Shown: positions 25,013 to 32,754 of the stretch, one piece after another
How positions within the stretch are numbered: position 1 is the first letter of the stretch
How the letters are laid out: each line of letters opens with the position of its first letter
From: an uncultured Pseudophaeobacter sp.
GTDB lineage: Bacteria > Pseudomonadota > Alphaproteobacteria > Rhodobacterales > Rhodobacteraceae
Reading direction: 5' to 3'
DNA length: 64,000 nucleotides
Assembly (NCBI GenBank): GCA_905479575.1
Contig: CAJQNB010000002.1
Location: 52,590 to 116,589 of the forward strand
Notes under the pieces: model-generated
What the model saw: the letters and a program-made list of their open reading frames with translations, nothing else
Databases searched by the model: none
Told to the model about the DNA's origin: nothing
Made by a program: the position numbers and the translations under genes

Positions 25013-27511
25013 ATGAGCACATTTGATGAAATGGACGCCTTTGACGGCGCCTCCCTGTCGTCGCGGGCCATGGCGGCCCGCCCCACCCCCTATCTTGACG
25101 GGCTGAACCCAGCCCAGCGAGAGGCAGTGGAATGTCTGGATGGTCCGGTCCTGATGCTGGCCGGGGCCGGCACCGGCAAGACCAAGGCGCTGACGGCGCG
25201 GATTGTGCATCTGCTCAACACCGGTTCGGCGCGCACCAATGAAATTTTGGCGGTGACCTTTACCAACAAGGCCGCCCGCGAAATGAAAGAGCGGGTTGGC
25301 GGGATGCTTGGCCAGCCGGCCGAGGGCATGCCCTGGCTTGGCACCTTCCATTCGGTCTGCGTCAAGCTGCTGCGCCGTCACGCTGAGTTAATCTGCGGTG
25401 AGGCTGGGGTCGGCCCTGATGAGGTCATTGATGAGGCCAGAGACTCGGAGTCCCCGAACCCCTATGAGGATTTGGGTCCATCGGCGGTACGGAGTCGTCA
25501 CAGGACCGTGCATCTGAAGTCAAACTTCACCATTCTGGATGCGGATGATCAGATTCGCTTGCTCAAACAGCTGATCCGCGCCGCAGGAATAGATGAAAAG
25601 CGCTGGCCGCCACGCATGCTGGCGGGGATCATTGACGACTGGAAAAACCGGGCGCTGACGCCGGATAAACTGCCCGCGTCTGAGGCTGGGGCCTATAATC
25701 ATCGCGGGCCAGAGCTATATGCCCAGTATCAGCGCCGCCTGTTGGAGCTGAACGCCGTCGATTTTGGCGATCTGCTGCTGCATGTGGTGACGATTTTCCA
25801 AACCCACAGCGATATTCTGGCGCAGTATCAGCGCTGGTTCCGCTATATCATGGTGGACGAATACCAAGATACCAATATCGCGCAATATATGTGGCTGCGG
25901 CTGCTGGCGGGCGGTCACAAAAACATCTGCTGTGTCGGCGATGATGATCAGTCGATCTATGGCTGGCGCGGCGCCGAGGTGGGCAATATCCTGCGCTTTG
26001 AAAAGGACTTTCCCGGCGCCAAAGTTGTCCGGCTGGAGCAAAATTATCGCTCAACCGAGCATATCCTGGCAGCCGCCTCCGGCGTGATCAGTGCCAATGC
26101 GGGCCGCCTGGGCAAAGAGCTGTGGACCGCCGCCAAGGGCGGCGAAAAGGTCCGACTGATTGGCCATTGGGACGGCGAGGAAGAAGCGCGCTGGATTGGC
26201 GAGGAAATCGAGGCGACACAGCGCGGCACGCGGGGACAGCGCCCTATCGGGTTGAATGATATGGCCATTCTGGTGCGGGCCTCGCATCAGATGCGCGCCT
26301 TTGAGGACCGGTTTCTGACCATCGGGTTGCCCTACCGTGTCATCGGCGGGCCGCGCTTTTACGAGCGGCTCGAAATTCGTGATGCCATGGGCTATTTCCG
26401 CATGGTGACCTCGGCGGATGACGATCTGGCGTTTGAGCGGATTGTGAATACCCCCAAACGCGGGCTGGGCGACAAAGCGCTGCAAACCATCCAGAGCTTT
26501 GCCCGCGAAAACGGGGTCTCCCTGGTGGAAGGCGCACGCCTGGCTGTTGAGGCGGGGGCGATCAAGGGCAAGGGGGGCGCTGCTCTGCGTCGGCTGGTGG
26601 AGGATCTGGCCCGCTGGGGGCGGATGACCGGGGACGCGGATATCTCTCATATGGAACTGGCGGAAATCGTGCTGGATGAGAGCGGCTATACCGGCATGTG
26701 GCAGGGGGACAAAAACCCTGACAGCCCGGGACGGCTTGAAAACCTCAAGGAACTGGTCAAGGCGCTGGAAAACTTTGAAAACCTTCAGGGGTTTTTGGAA
26801 CATGTCAGCCTGGTGATGGACAATGACAAGCAGGATTCGGACCAGAAGGTCTCTATCATGACGCTGCATGCGGCCAAGGGGTTGGAGTTTCCGGCGGTGT
26901 TTCTGCCGGGCTGGGAGGATGGATTATTCCCCTCGCAGCGGTCAATGGACGAAAGCGGTCTCAAAGGTTTGGAGGAAGAACGCCGCCTTGCCTATGTGGG
27001 CATCACCCGGGCCGAGGAAGTCTGCACCATTTCATTTGCGGGCAACCGGCGTGTCTTTGGCCAATGGCAATCGCAGCTGCCGTCGCGCTTTGTTGATGAG
27101 CTGCCCGAGGAGCATGTCGAGGTGCTGACGCCTCCGGGACTTTATGGCGGGGGTTATGGTGCTGCGGCCAGCAGTGACGAACCTGTCCGCTCGACCATTG
27201 AGGCCAAGGTAGCCCAGGCCGATGGCTATAACTCCCCGGGATGGAAGCGCATGCAGGCGCGGGCTGGCCAAAGGGGAAACTCACAGCAAAAACAGGCGGG
27301 TAGCCCGATTATTGACCTGACGGCCACCGCCAGCTTCACCCTTGGAGAGCGGGTGTTTCATCAGAAATTTGGCTATGGAGCGATTGCTGGTATCGAAGGG
27401 GATAAGCTGGAAGTGAATTTTGAAAAGGCGGGCACCAAAAAGGTGGTTGCGCGTTTTATTTCCGCCAGTGGGGCAGGCGCTGAAACCGCCCAGGACGATG
27501 TACCATTTTAG
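25013..27511 (+). CDS. uvrD: ATP-dependent DNA helicase UvrD/PcrA
   Basis: The 832-residue SF1A helicase has Walker A AGAGTGKTKALTARI (residues 50-57 core), motif II VDEYQDTN, motif III VGDDDQSIYGWRGA, motif IV/V segments (EQNYRSTEHIL, STMTLHAAKGLEF-like SIMTLHAAKGLEF) and VGITRAEE. It ends with the PcrA/UvrD Tudor-like tail GERVFHQKFGYGAI...VNFEKAGTKKVVARF. It unwinds DNA in nucleotide-excision and mismatch repair. The ATG at 25013 (MSTFDEMDAF) was chosen over 24908 because the latter would place the LexA box inside the gene. Confidence 0.97.
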   Translation: MSTFDEMDAFDGASLSSRAMAARPTPYLDGLNPAQREAVECLDGPVLMLAGAGTGKTKALTARIVHLLNTGSARTNEILAVTFTNKAAREMKERVGGMLGQPAEGMPWLGTFHSVCVKLLRRHAELICGEAGVGPDEVIDEARDSESPNPYEDLGPSAVRSRHRTVHLKSNFTILDADDQIRLLKQLIRAAGIDEKRWPPRMLAGIIDDWKNRALTPDKLPASEAGAYNHRGPELYAQYQRRLLELNAVDFGDLLLHVVTIFQTHSDILAQYQRWFRYIMVDEYQDTNIAQYMWLRLLAGGHKNICCVGDDDQSIYGWRGAEVGNILRFEKDFPGAKVVRLEQNYRSTEHILAAASGVISANAGRLGKELWTAAKGGEKVRLIGHWDGEEEARWIGEEIEATQRGTRGQRPIGLNDMAILVRASHQMRAFEDRFLTIGLPYRVIGGPRFYERLEIRDAMGYFRMVTSADDDLAFERIVNTPKRGLGDKALQTIQSFARENGVSLVEGARLAVEAGAIKGKGGAALRRLVEDLARWGRMTGDADISHMELAEIVLDESGYTGMWQGDKNPDSPGRLENLKELVKALENFENLQGFLEHVSLVMDNDKQDSDQKVSIMTLHAAKGLEFPAVFLPGWEDGLFPSQRSMDESGLKGLEEERRLAYVGITRAEEVCTISFAGNRRVFGQWQSQLPSRFVDELPEEHVEVLTPPGLYGGGYGAAASSDEPVRSTIEAKVAQADGYNSPGWKRMQARAGQRGNSQQKQAGSPIIDLTATASFTLGERVFHQKFGYGAIAGIEGDKLEVNFEKAGTKKVVARFISASGAGAETAQDDVPF

Positions 27512-27518
27512 GTTTCTG

Positions 27519-27606
27519 CTGATCTGAAAGATCAGGGATCGGATCGCAAAGCGATCCGATCCGGGCGGGCGCGCCGCGACAGTGGAACTGTCGCGGCGCG
27601 CCCGCC
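27519..27606. repeat. Three abutting perfect hairpins after uvrD
   Basis: Three perfect inverted repeats follow each other without gaps: a 7-bp stem with GAA loop (27519-27535), a 12-bp stem with AAA loop (27536-27562) and a 19-bp GC-rich stem with TGGAA loop (27564-27606). A short T-run follows (CCCCTTTTG). They start eight bases after the uvrD stop. They could terminate transcription but are far longer than needed. Confidence 0.85.
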
Positions 27607-28181
27607 ACCCCTTTTGCCAATGGTTTGCCAAACCGGGACCGAACCTGTGACAGCTATTGCATTTCGCAGGAATAGGGACGGCCCCCTCAGCGGCAAGGCA
27701 CCCCGCTGGCTGCGGCATAGGTCATAGGATTTTGGCTGTAGTGACGGCTTTTCAATGGAAAAGGCGTGAAGCTACGGGAAAACAGGCGGCGATTCGATCA
27801 AAGACTGACGAAAGAATCGCAACACATGTGTTCATGTCAGCGTCAGTGCGATTCCCCCTCCTGCACCAACTCTAACTTTTTTCAGCCGCGCTGCCTTGGC
27901 CTGGGGAGATACCGGTGAATAGGCAGACACAGGGGGTCAGCGGGGTGATGGGCTGGCGGGATGATTACCTGTTGTTCGCAGTCTAACGGCCACTGATCAG
28001 CCAATAGGTTGTTTTGGGGGAGCGCGAAGTAACCTGTTTCGCGCGCTAAACCTTGGTGTCCTGCGTAGGGCTAATGGGCCCTCGGATTTGCCTGGCGTGT
28101 CAAAGATCTGCCGAGCAGAAGGGCCTCACAGCGCAAGCTATCCGTCGCGATTCAGGCTTATTTTTTTGAGAGTATGGCGCA
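27607..28181. other. 575-base stretch without a recognised gene
   Basis: No convincing coding frame or RNA gene was found between the uvrD hairpins and the CUCCUCC RNA cluster. The T-run at 28159-28168 and the stretch around 28000 gave no recognisable motif. Confidence 0.4.
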
Positions 28182-28223
28182 CAAAAAACGGCGGTACCCA
28201 GGGAGGAGGAGGGGGTACCGCCG
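28182..28223 (-). ncRNA. CcsR/cuckoo-like RNA 4 with terminator
   Basis: On the minus strand an 11-bp perfect stem (28223-28213 with 28199-28189) displays CCUCCUCCUCCCU in the loop and is followed by TTTTTT, so the hairpin is also an intrinsic terminator. It is the last of four such units behind the DUF1127 gene. Family: CUYCCUCCC-motif small RNAs (CcsR1-4 of Rhodobacter sphaeroides, the alphaproteobacterial cuckoo RNAs). Confidence 0.8.
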
Positions 28224-28233
28224 TTCATGACAA

Positions 28234-28287
28234 CATCAGGACCAAGGGAGGAGGAGATCCGGATGCATTCTGTTCCGGCTTAGCCGG
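28234..28287 (-). ncRNA. CcsR/cuckoo-like RNA 3
   Basis: An 8-bp stem with one mismatch (28265-28258 with 28241-28234) presents a CUCCUCCUCCCUU loop. A second small hairpin, CCGGC-TAA-GCCGG (28287-28275), precedes it on the minus strand. This copy has the two-hairpin organisation described for cuckoo RNAs. Confidence 0.75.
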
Positions 28288-28296
28288 TGTTAGGGT

Positions 28297-28330
28297 GCGG
28301 TGACATCAGGGAGGAGGAGGATGTCACCGC
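28297..28330 (-). ncRNA. CcsR/cuckoo-like RNA 2
   Basis: An 11-bp perfect stem (GCGGTGACATC with GATGTCACCGC) displays the loop CUCCUCCUCCCU on the minus strand. The stem sequence is unrelated to those of the other three units, while the loop is constant. Confidence 0.8.
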
Positions 28331-28336
28331 GTAGGA

Positions 28337-28369
28337 CAGGCCCTTTAGGGAGGAGGAGAAAAGAGCCTG
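28337..28369 (-). ncRNA. CcsR/cuckoo-like RNA 1
   Basis: A 10-bp stem with one mismatch (28369-28360 with 28346-28337) displays UCUCCUCCUCCCU. It starts eight bases after the DUF1127 stop codon, so it is probably processed from the DUF1127 mRNA. Confidence 0.78.
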
Positions 28370-28376
28370 ATCTCTA

Positions 28377-28595
28377 TTAGTTGTTTTCGTAGGCCGCCTG
28401 ATAAGCGACGCGTTTGATCATCGAGCGGTTCAGACCCAGATCGGCAAGATCGCGACCCGAAAGCTCGCAGAGCTCATTGTAGGTCTCGCGGTACAAGCGA
28501 TAACGCGCGAATTTTGTGCTCAACGCGTCGAACCAGGCTGTGGGCAGGATCGAGAATACAGACTTAGGTGTTGCGATTTGGTTTACAGCGGCCAT
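28377..28595 (-). CDS. DUF1127 small basic protein (CcaF1-like)
   Basis: The 72-residue protein ends in the DUF1127 motif: ARYRLYRETYNELCELSGRDLADLGLNRSMIKRVAYQAAYE. Such arginine-rich proteins bind RNA. In Rhodobacter sphaeroides the homologous gene (RSP_6037, CcaF1) is co-transcribed with the four CcsR small RNAs, is induced by stress through alternative sigma factors, and its product affects processing of those RNAs. The same arrangement is seen here: one gene followed by four loops on the same strand. Confidence 0.93.
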   Translation of the reverse strand: MAAVNQIATPKSVFSILPTAWFDALSTKFARYRLYRETYNELCELSGRDLADLGLNRSMIKRVAYQAAYENN

Positions 28596-28921
28596 CGGGT
28601 CTATCCTCAGAGTTCACTTATTACGTTGTGCCGGTATCGGCGTTTGTTGAATTCAAAATAGCTAAATGCTGCAGGTGCACAATCCCTAAAGAAAGCAATT
28701 CTGCTATGCAGCATCTGCATGGGTGCATTGTTACCCTTTTGTAAACAGGCTGTTTTTTGGGCATAATTGTCCAAATCTGCTTTCCGTTAGGGCAGCAACA
28801 CGATTTCGGGCGGTCGCTTTTCCTTGCGCAATAGATGCTCTCAGCACAAGGTGCGGCCTGCATCTCGGGAGCGCCTCAAATAGGCGGTTCTCCTCAGGAT
28901 AGGGCTCAGGAAGGAATGGAC
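28596..28921. other. Divergent promoter region between DUF1127 and mrp
   Basis: This gap of about 325 bases must contain the DUF1127/small-RNA promoter (reading left) and the mrp promoter (reading right). I could not assign a convincing heat-shock or RpoH-type promoter. No gene is supported here. Confidence 0.45.
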
Positions 28922-30040
28922 ATGTCAGTGACGCAGAAAAGAGTTGAAGAGGCGCTGGAGCGTCTGGCGCTGCCGGACGGCGGCACTTTGATCTCGCGGG
29001 ATATGATCCGTGCGCTGACCCTTGAGGGCGGCACTGCAGCTGATGGGCAGACCAAGGTCAGCTTTGTCATTGAGGCGCCAAGCCCGGCGATTGCGCAGCA
29101 TATGGAGCCCCTGCGCCGCGCCGCGCAGGCAGCGGTATCGGCGTTGGATGGCGTAGGCTCTGTCTCTGTGGCGCTGACAGCCCATGGTCCCGCAGCGGCA
29201 CCGGTGGGGGCAGGGGCGGCAACAGCTGCTGCGGCACCCAGTCTAAAGATTGGCGGTCATCCCAAACCACAGGCTGGCCCGATCAAGCCCAAGGGGGTTT
29301 CCCGTATTCTGGCAGTGGCCTCTGGCAAGGGCGGCGTGGGTAAATCCACCGTCAGTGCTAATCTTGCGGTAGCCCTGGCCCGTCAGGGGCGGCGCGTTGG
29401 ATTGTTGGATGCAGATATATATGGCCCGAGCCAACCGCGCATGATGGGGGTCAGTGGCAGTCCAAACAGCCCTGATGGAACCGTGATTGAACCGCTCAAG
29501 GCCCATGGTGTGACCCTCATGTCGATTGGTCTTATGGTGCCAGAGGATAAGGCCGTGGTCTGGCGTGGCCCCATGTTGATGGGCGCGCTGCAGCAGATGC
29601 TGGGGCAGGTGAACTGGGGGGAGCTGGATGTCCTGATCGTGGATTTGCCGCCCGGAACCGGCGATGTGCAGCTGACGCTCTGCACCAAGAGCGAGCTAAG
29701 CGGCGCTATTGTGGTCAGCACGCCGCAGGATGTCGCCTTGATCGACGCCCGCAAGGCGCTGGATATGTTCAGGACGCTGAAGACCCCGGTGCTGGGGCTG
29801 ATCGAGAACATGTCCTTCTTTACCTGTCCGGATTGCGGCGGCGAGCATCATATTTTTGGTCATGGCGGTGTCGCCAGCGAGGCCAAGGCTCTGGGTTTGC
29901 CGTTGTTGGGCGCCTTGCCAATTGACCTGGGGACCCGCTTGGCCGGTGACGCCGGCACCCCAGTTGCCGCTGGCGAGGGGGCAGTCTCGGAGGCCTATGC
30001 ACAGATTGCCAAGGGGCTTGTTGCGGGTGGAATGGCTTAA
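28922..30040 (+). CDS. mrp: Mrp/ApbC-type Fe-S cluster carrier ATPase
   Basis: The 372-residue protein has an N-terminal MIP18/DUF59-like domain, a proline/alanine-rich linker and a P-loop ATPase domain: ILAVASGKGGVGKSTVSANLAVAL (deviant Walker A), LDADIYGPSQPRMMG, VDLPPGTGDVQLTL and ENMSFFTCPDCGGEHHIFG, whose CxxC binds the cluster. The family delivers [4Fe-4S] clusters to apo-proteins. The ATG at 28922 fits the AGGAAGG ribosome-binding site better than 28916. It is the last gene before the long dcw leader. Confidence 0.96.
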   Translation: MSVTQKRVEEALERLALPDGGTLISRDMIRALTLEGGTAADGQTKVSFVIEAPSPAIAQHMEPLRRAAQAAVSALDGVGSVSVALTAHGPAAAPVGAGAATAAAAPSLKIGGHPKPQAGPIKPKGVSRILAVASGKGGVGKSTVSANLAVALARQGRRVGLLDADIYGPSQPRMMGVSGSPNSPDGTVIEPLKAHGVTLMSIGLMVPEDKAVVWRGPMLMGALQQMLGQVNWGELDVLIVDLPPGTGDVQLTLCTKSELSGAIVVSTPQDVALIDARKALDMFRTLKTPVLGLIENMSFFTCPDCGGEHHIFGHGGVASEAKALGLPLLGALPIDLGTRLAGDAGTPVAAGEGAVSEAYAQIAKGLVAGGMA

Positions 30041-30224
30041 GGCCGACCGGAACCATGGCTCTGACGCCAATGGGCCCGGGAGCGGGCCCGAGAGTGGGCA
30101 GGTCAGGTCTGAAAGGGTGGGGTGTGAATAGAATTGGTCTGATTCTAAAAATCTCGCCTTAAACGCCTAGCGGAAACCGTAAATACACAACTTTTGATTG
30201 TTTTTGGCGGTTTATTCGTTGTCG

Positions 30225-30256
30225 TGGGAAATCATGGGACATTTGGGATTTTATGG
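30225..30256 (+). promoter_or_regulatory. MraZ-type TGGG repeat cluster 1
   Basis: TGGGA occurs at 30225, 30235 and 30244, followed by TGG at 30254. The period of about 10 bases resembles the TGGGN-N5-TGGGN-N5-TGGGN operator reported for MraZ, except for one 9-base step. Confidence 0.45.
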
Positions 30257-30284
30257 TCTGCCTTGGCAATAGGGCAGCGCTGCT

Positions 30285-30339
30285 GACTCGGAAAGTCAGG
30301 TGAATCGATGCGAATCGCGGCGCGAGTCTCGGCCGATTC
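30285..30339 (+). promoter_or_regulatory. Cluster of five GANTC (CcrM) sites
   Basis: GANTC occurs at 30285, 30302, 30312, 30324 and 30335; the last four are spaced 10, 12 and 11 bases apart, one helical turn each. A sixth site lies at 30141. CcrM methylates GANTC in alphaproteobacteria, and GcrA reads it at cell-cycle promoters. Confidence 0.65.
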
Positions 30340-30342
30340 AAA

Positions 30343-30351
30343 TTATCCACA
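30343..30351 (+). promoter_or_regulatory. DnaA box
   Basis: TTATCCACA is a perfect match to the DnaA consensus TTATNCACA. A related TTACACACA lies at 30355-30363. The box starts three bases after the last GANTC site of the cluster. Confidence 0.6.
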
Positions 30352-30391
30352 AAGTTACACACAGGACATGGGTGGAACATTGCGGGAACTG

Positions 30392-30406
30392 TTAATCTGC
30401 TGTTAA
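30392..30406 (+). promoter_or_regulatory. CtrA box
   Basis: TTAA (30392-30395), seven bases, TTAA (30403-30406) is an exact match to the full CtrA site TTAA-N7-TTAA. It lies between the DnaA box and MraZ repeat cluster 2. Confidence 0.65.
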
Positions 30407-30422
30407 TAGATCGGTCTCGCTT

Positions 30423-30447
30423 TGGGAATTCATGGGTCGCAATGGCC
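30423..30447 (+). promoter_or_regulatory. MraZ-type TGGG repeat cluster 2
   Basis: TGGGA (30423), TGGGT (30433) and TGGCC (30443) are spaced exactly 10 bases apart, matching the TGGGN-N5 arrangement of MraZ operators except for the last unit. A possible promoter (TTGGCG at 30453, TATATA near 30474) follows directly. Confidence 0.6.
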
Positions 30448-30803
30448 CGTTTTTGGCGACTTTTTTTGACTACTATATATGGTGCTTGTGTCGCATAAAT
30501 CACTATTTGTGCTCAAAAATCCTGAATATGGTTAACTGGATATTGCTCATTTATGATACTGAGGATCCTTTTGCGGTGTCTTTTGTGAATTGTGGCTTGT
30601 CAGACCATGAATTCCCATAGTATCCCTTTCTTATCGGATGCGGCGGAGAGCATATAGGGGCACCAAAGACCCCAGCTCATAATAATAAGCAGGTTCATAC
30701 AGGCCTTCACTGCATCCGAACAATGAGAGATCCGGCGCGCGGGCGAGCAGACATCCCCCCAGGTGGCGTGCGCAGTCGGACACCCCGCTAAGCGGGAATT
30801 AGG

Positions 30804-30850
30804 AGGCGAGTTGATCAGTGGCAGCAGATCAGCTCGCCTTCCTTAGTTTC
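30804..30850 (+). terminator. Leader hairpin, possible attenuator before mraZ
   Basis: A 13-bp stem (30804-30816 with 30827-30839, including one G-T pair) with a 10-base loop is followed by TCCTTAGTTTC. It ends about 45 bases before the mraZ start. It could terminate or attenuate transcripts from the leader, but the U-tract is weak. Confidence 0.4.
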
Positions 30851-30894
30851 TGGGGCAGAAAACGCGCCAAAGAGCGCATGTTGAGGGCAAGATT

Positions 30895-31398
30895 TTGGGC
30901 CGAAGGTTCAGAGGCGAAAGCCACCATAAGGTGGATGCAAAGGGGCGGGTGTCAATTCCGGCCTCCTTTCGTCGTGTAATCGAGGCCAGTGACCCGAACT
31001 GGAAGTCCGGCGAAAACCCCGAGCTGGTGATTGTCTACGGTGACCACCGGCGCAACTATCTTGAATGTTATACGATAGAGGCCATCGAAGAGGTGGATGA
31101 CAAGATTGATGCGCTGCCGCGCGGCTCGATGCAGCGCAAGATGTTGCAGCGCATGTTCCATGGCCAGTCGTTCCCCACGACCATAGATGAAACAGGCCGC
31201 TTGGTTCTGCCTGCAAAACTGCGCAACAAGATTGGCCTGGAAAAAGAAGTGTTCTTTATGGCTGCGGGCGATACTTTCCAGCTTTGGAAACCCGAAACCT
31301 ACGAAGAAGAAGAGCAGGCTCTTGCCGATAAATGGATGGATGAGCTGCCAGAGGGTTTTGACCCGCTGGAGTTCCTTGATGGCGCCGGAGGCGCATAA
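30895..31398 (+). CDS. mraZ: Transcriptional regulator MraZ
   Basis: The 167-residue protein has the two SpoVT/AbrB-like repeats of MraZ: RGESHHKVDAKGRVSIPASFR and GQSFPTTIDETGRLVLPAKLRNKIGL. MraZ forms a ring that binds TGGG repeats and controls its own dcw operon. The start codon is TTG at 30895 with GAGGG upstream; no in-frame ATG gives the conserved N-terminus. The rsmH start follows four bases after the stop. The matching repeats are 450-670 bases upstream, so a long leader must be transcribed. Confidence 0.95.
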   Translation: MGRRFRGESHHKVDAKGRVSIPASFRRVIEASDPNWKSGENPELVIVYGDHRRNYLECYTIEAIEEVDDKIDALPRGSMQRKMLQRMFHGQSFPTTIDETGRLVLPAKLRNKIGLEKEVFFMAAGDTFQLWKPETYEEEEQALADKWMDELPEGFDPLEFLDGAGGA

Positions 31399-31402
31399 GT
31401 AA

Positions 31403-32395
31403 ATGACTACGGACCACCCCACGCCTACTGGTCCCCATGTTCCGGTCCTGCTGCGCCCGCTGCTCAAAGCGGTGGCGCCGGTTTCGGGCCGCTGGCTGGA
31501 CGGCACCTTTGGGGCCGGCGGCTATACCCGTGGCCTGCTGGAGGCCGGTGCTGACCAGGTGATTGGTGTTGATCGTGACCCATTGGCCTTTGAACTGGCG
31601 CAGCCCTGGGCCGCCGACTATGGCGACCGCCTGGTTCTGCAAGAGGGGGTGTTTTCAAAGATGGATGAATACGCCCAGGATCTCGACGGCGTGGTGCTGG
31701 ACCTTGGCGTGTCCTCAATGCAGCTGGATCTGGCCGAACGGGGCTTTTCTTTCATGCGCGACGGGCCGCTGGATATGCGGATGTCACAGTCCGGCCCCTC
31801 GGCGGCGGATCTGGTGGCAGAGCTCTCTGAGGTGCAGCTGGCCGATATTCTGTTCCACTTTGGCGAGGAACGCGCCAGCCGGCGGATTGCCAAATCCATC
31901 GTCAAGGCCCGCGAGCTGGAGCCGATTACCACGACGCTGCAACTGGCCAAGCTGGTAGAGCAGTGCCTGCCGCGCCCTAAGCCTGGTAAATCGCACCCCG
32001 CCACCCGCAGCTTTCAGGCGCTGCGGATTGCGGTGAACGCCGAATACGAAGAGCTGTTCAATGGGCTGTTGGCGGCTGAACGGGCGCTAAAGCCTGGCGG
32101 ACTGCTGGCTGTCGTCACCTTCCATTCGGTCGAGGACCGCATGGTCAAACGCTTTTTCCAGCACCGGGCCAATAAAACCGGGCGGGCCAATCGCTATGCA
32201 CCGGAAATCGAAGAAATCCCGGCACAGTTTGAACTGGTCACCCGCAAGGCGGTTGGCCCGGATGATGACGAGCTGGCGGAAAACCCACGGTCGCGCTCAG
32301 CCCGGTTGCGGGTTGGCCGCCGCACCGAAGCGGATCCCGTGCCGATCTCGGCCAAGGATCTGAGCATGCCGCAACTGAAAGAGGAGCGGAAATGA
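31403..32395 (+). CDS. rsmH: 16S rRNA m4C1402 methyltransferase
   Basis: The 330-residue SAM-dependent enzyme (formerly MraW) shows [13 protein letters not shown], the SAM loop [42 protein letters not shown] and the C-terminal [16 protein letters not shown]. It methylates N4 of C1402 in 16S rRNA. It lies between mraZ and ftsL and overlaps ftsL by four bases (ATGA), indicating coupling. Confidence 0.98.
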   Translation: MTTDHPTPTGPHVPVLLRPLLKAVAPVSGRWLDGTFGAGGYTRGLLEAGADQVIGVDRDPLAFELAQPWAADYGDRLVLQEGVFSKMDEYAQDLDGVVLDLGVSSMQLDLAERGFSFMRDGPLDMRMSQSGPSAADLVAELSEVQLADILFHFGEERASRRIAKSIVKARELEPITTTLQLAKLVEQCLPRPKPGKSHPATRSFQALRIAVNAEYEELFNGLLAAERALKPGGLLAVVTFHSVEDRMVKRFFQHRANKTGRANRYAPEIEEIPAQFELVTRKAVGPDDDELAENPRSRSARLRVGRRTEADPVPISAKDLSMPQLKEERK

Positions 32396-32754
32396 AGTCT
32401 CTGCTCTATGCGATCACGGCGCTGGCTGTTTTTGGGCTCGCCTTTTGGGCCTACCGCGAAAACTACGCAACCCAGCAGGTGTTGAAAGAAACCCGTGCGC
32501 TGCAGCGTGAAATCGGCGCCGCCCAGGTGCGGATCAGCGTTTTGCGGGCGGAATGGGCCTACCTGAACCGTCCGGACCGGTTGCTTGAACTGGCCGAGCT
32601 GAATTTTGAACGCCTCGGGCTGTTGCCGCTGCGCCCCGACCAATTTGGCCGGGTGGATGAGGTTACTTATCCGGTGCAGCCCGCGCTGCAGATCAGCGAA
32701 GGTGTTGATGTCTCTGGTCTGAACGCCCGCCGCACCGAGGAGGCAAGCCAATGA
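32392..32754 (+). CDS. ftsL: Cell division protein FtsL
   Basis: The 120-residue bitopic protein has one membrane segment ([21 protein letters not shown]) and a periplasmic coiled-coil ([31 protein letters not shown]), followed by the conserved [14 protein letters not shown]. FtsL joins FtsQ/FtsB and activates FtsWI. It overlaps rsmH and ftsI by ATGA junctions. Position between rsmH and ftsI supports the name despite low sequence conservation in the family. Confidence 0.93.
   Translation: MKSLLYAITALAVFGLAFWAYRENYATQQVLKETRALQREIGAAQVRISVLRAEWAYLNRPDRLLELAELNFERLGLLPLRPDQFGRVDEVTYPVQPALQISEGVDVSGLNARRTEEASQ

Larger units (their letters stand above)
30041..30894 (+). other. Long regulatory leader of the dcw cluster
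   Basis: These 854 bases lack a gene. They hold two TGGG-repeat clusters, five GANTC sites in 55 bases, a DnaA box, a CtrA box, an AT-rich segment (TTGACTACTATATAT, 30466-30480) that may include a promoter, and a strong hairpin just before mraZ. Each is listed separately. Confidence 0.75.

Noticed and set aside
28189..28369. Four AGGGAGGAGGAG repeats resembling a small CRISPR array
   Set aside because: The repeats are loops of separate hairpins with different stems, spacing is irregular, and there are no cas genes; they fit the CcsR/cuckoo RNA family.
30285..30406. Replication origin suggested by DnaA, CtrA and GANTC sites
   Set aside because: Only one perfect DnaA box is present, there is no array of boxes, and the neighbours (mrp, mraZ) are not those expected at an alphaproteobacterial oriC; a promoter hub explains the sites better.
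30640..30894. RNase P RNA or another known structured RNA before mraZ
   Set aside because: The universally conserved RNase P core segments are not present, and no tmRNA-like or riboswitch core was recognised.
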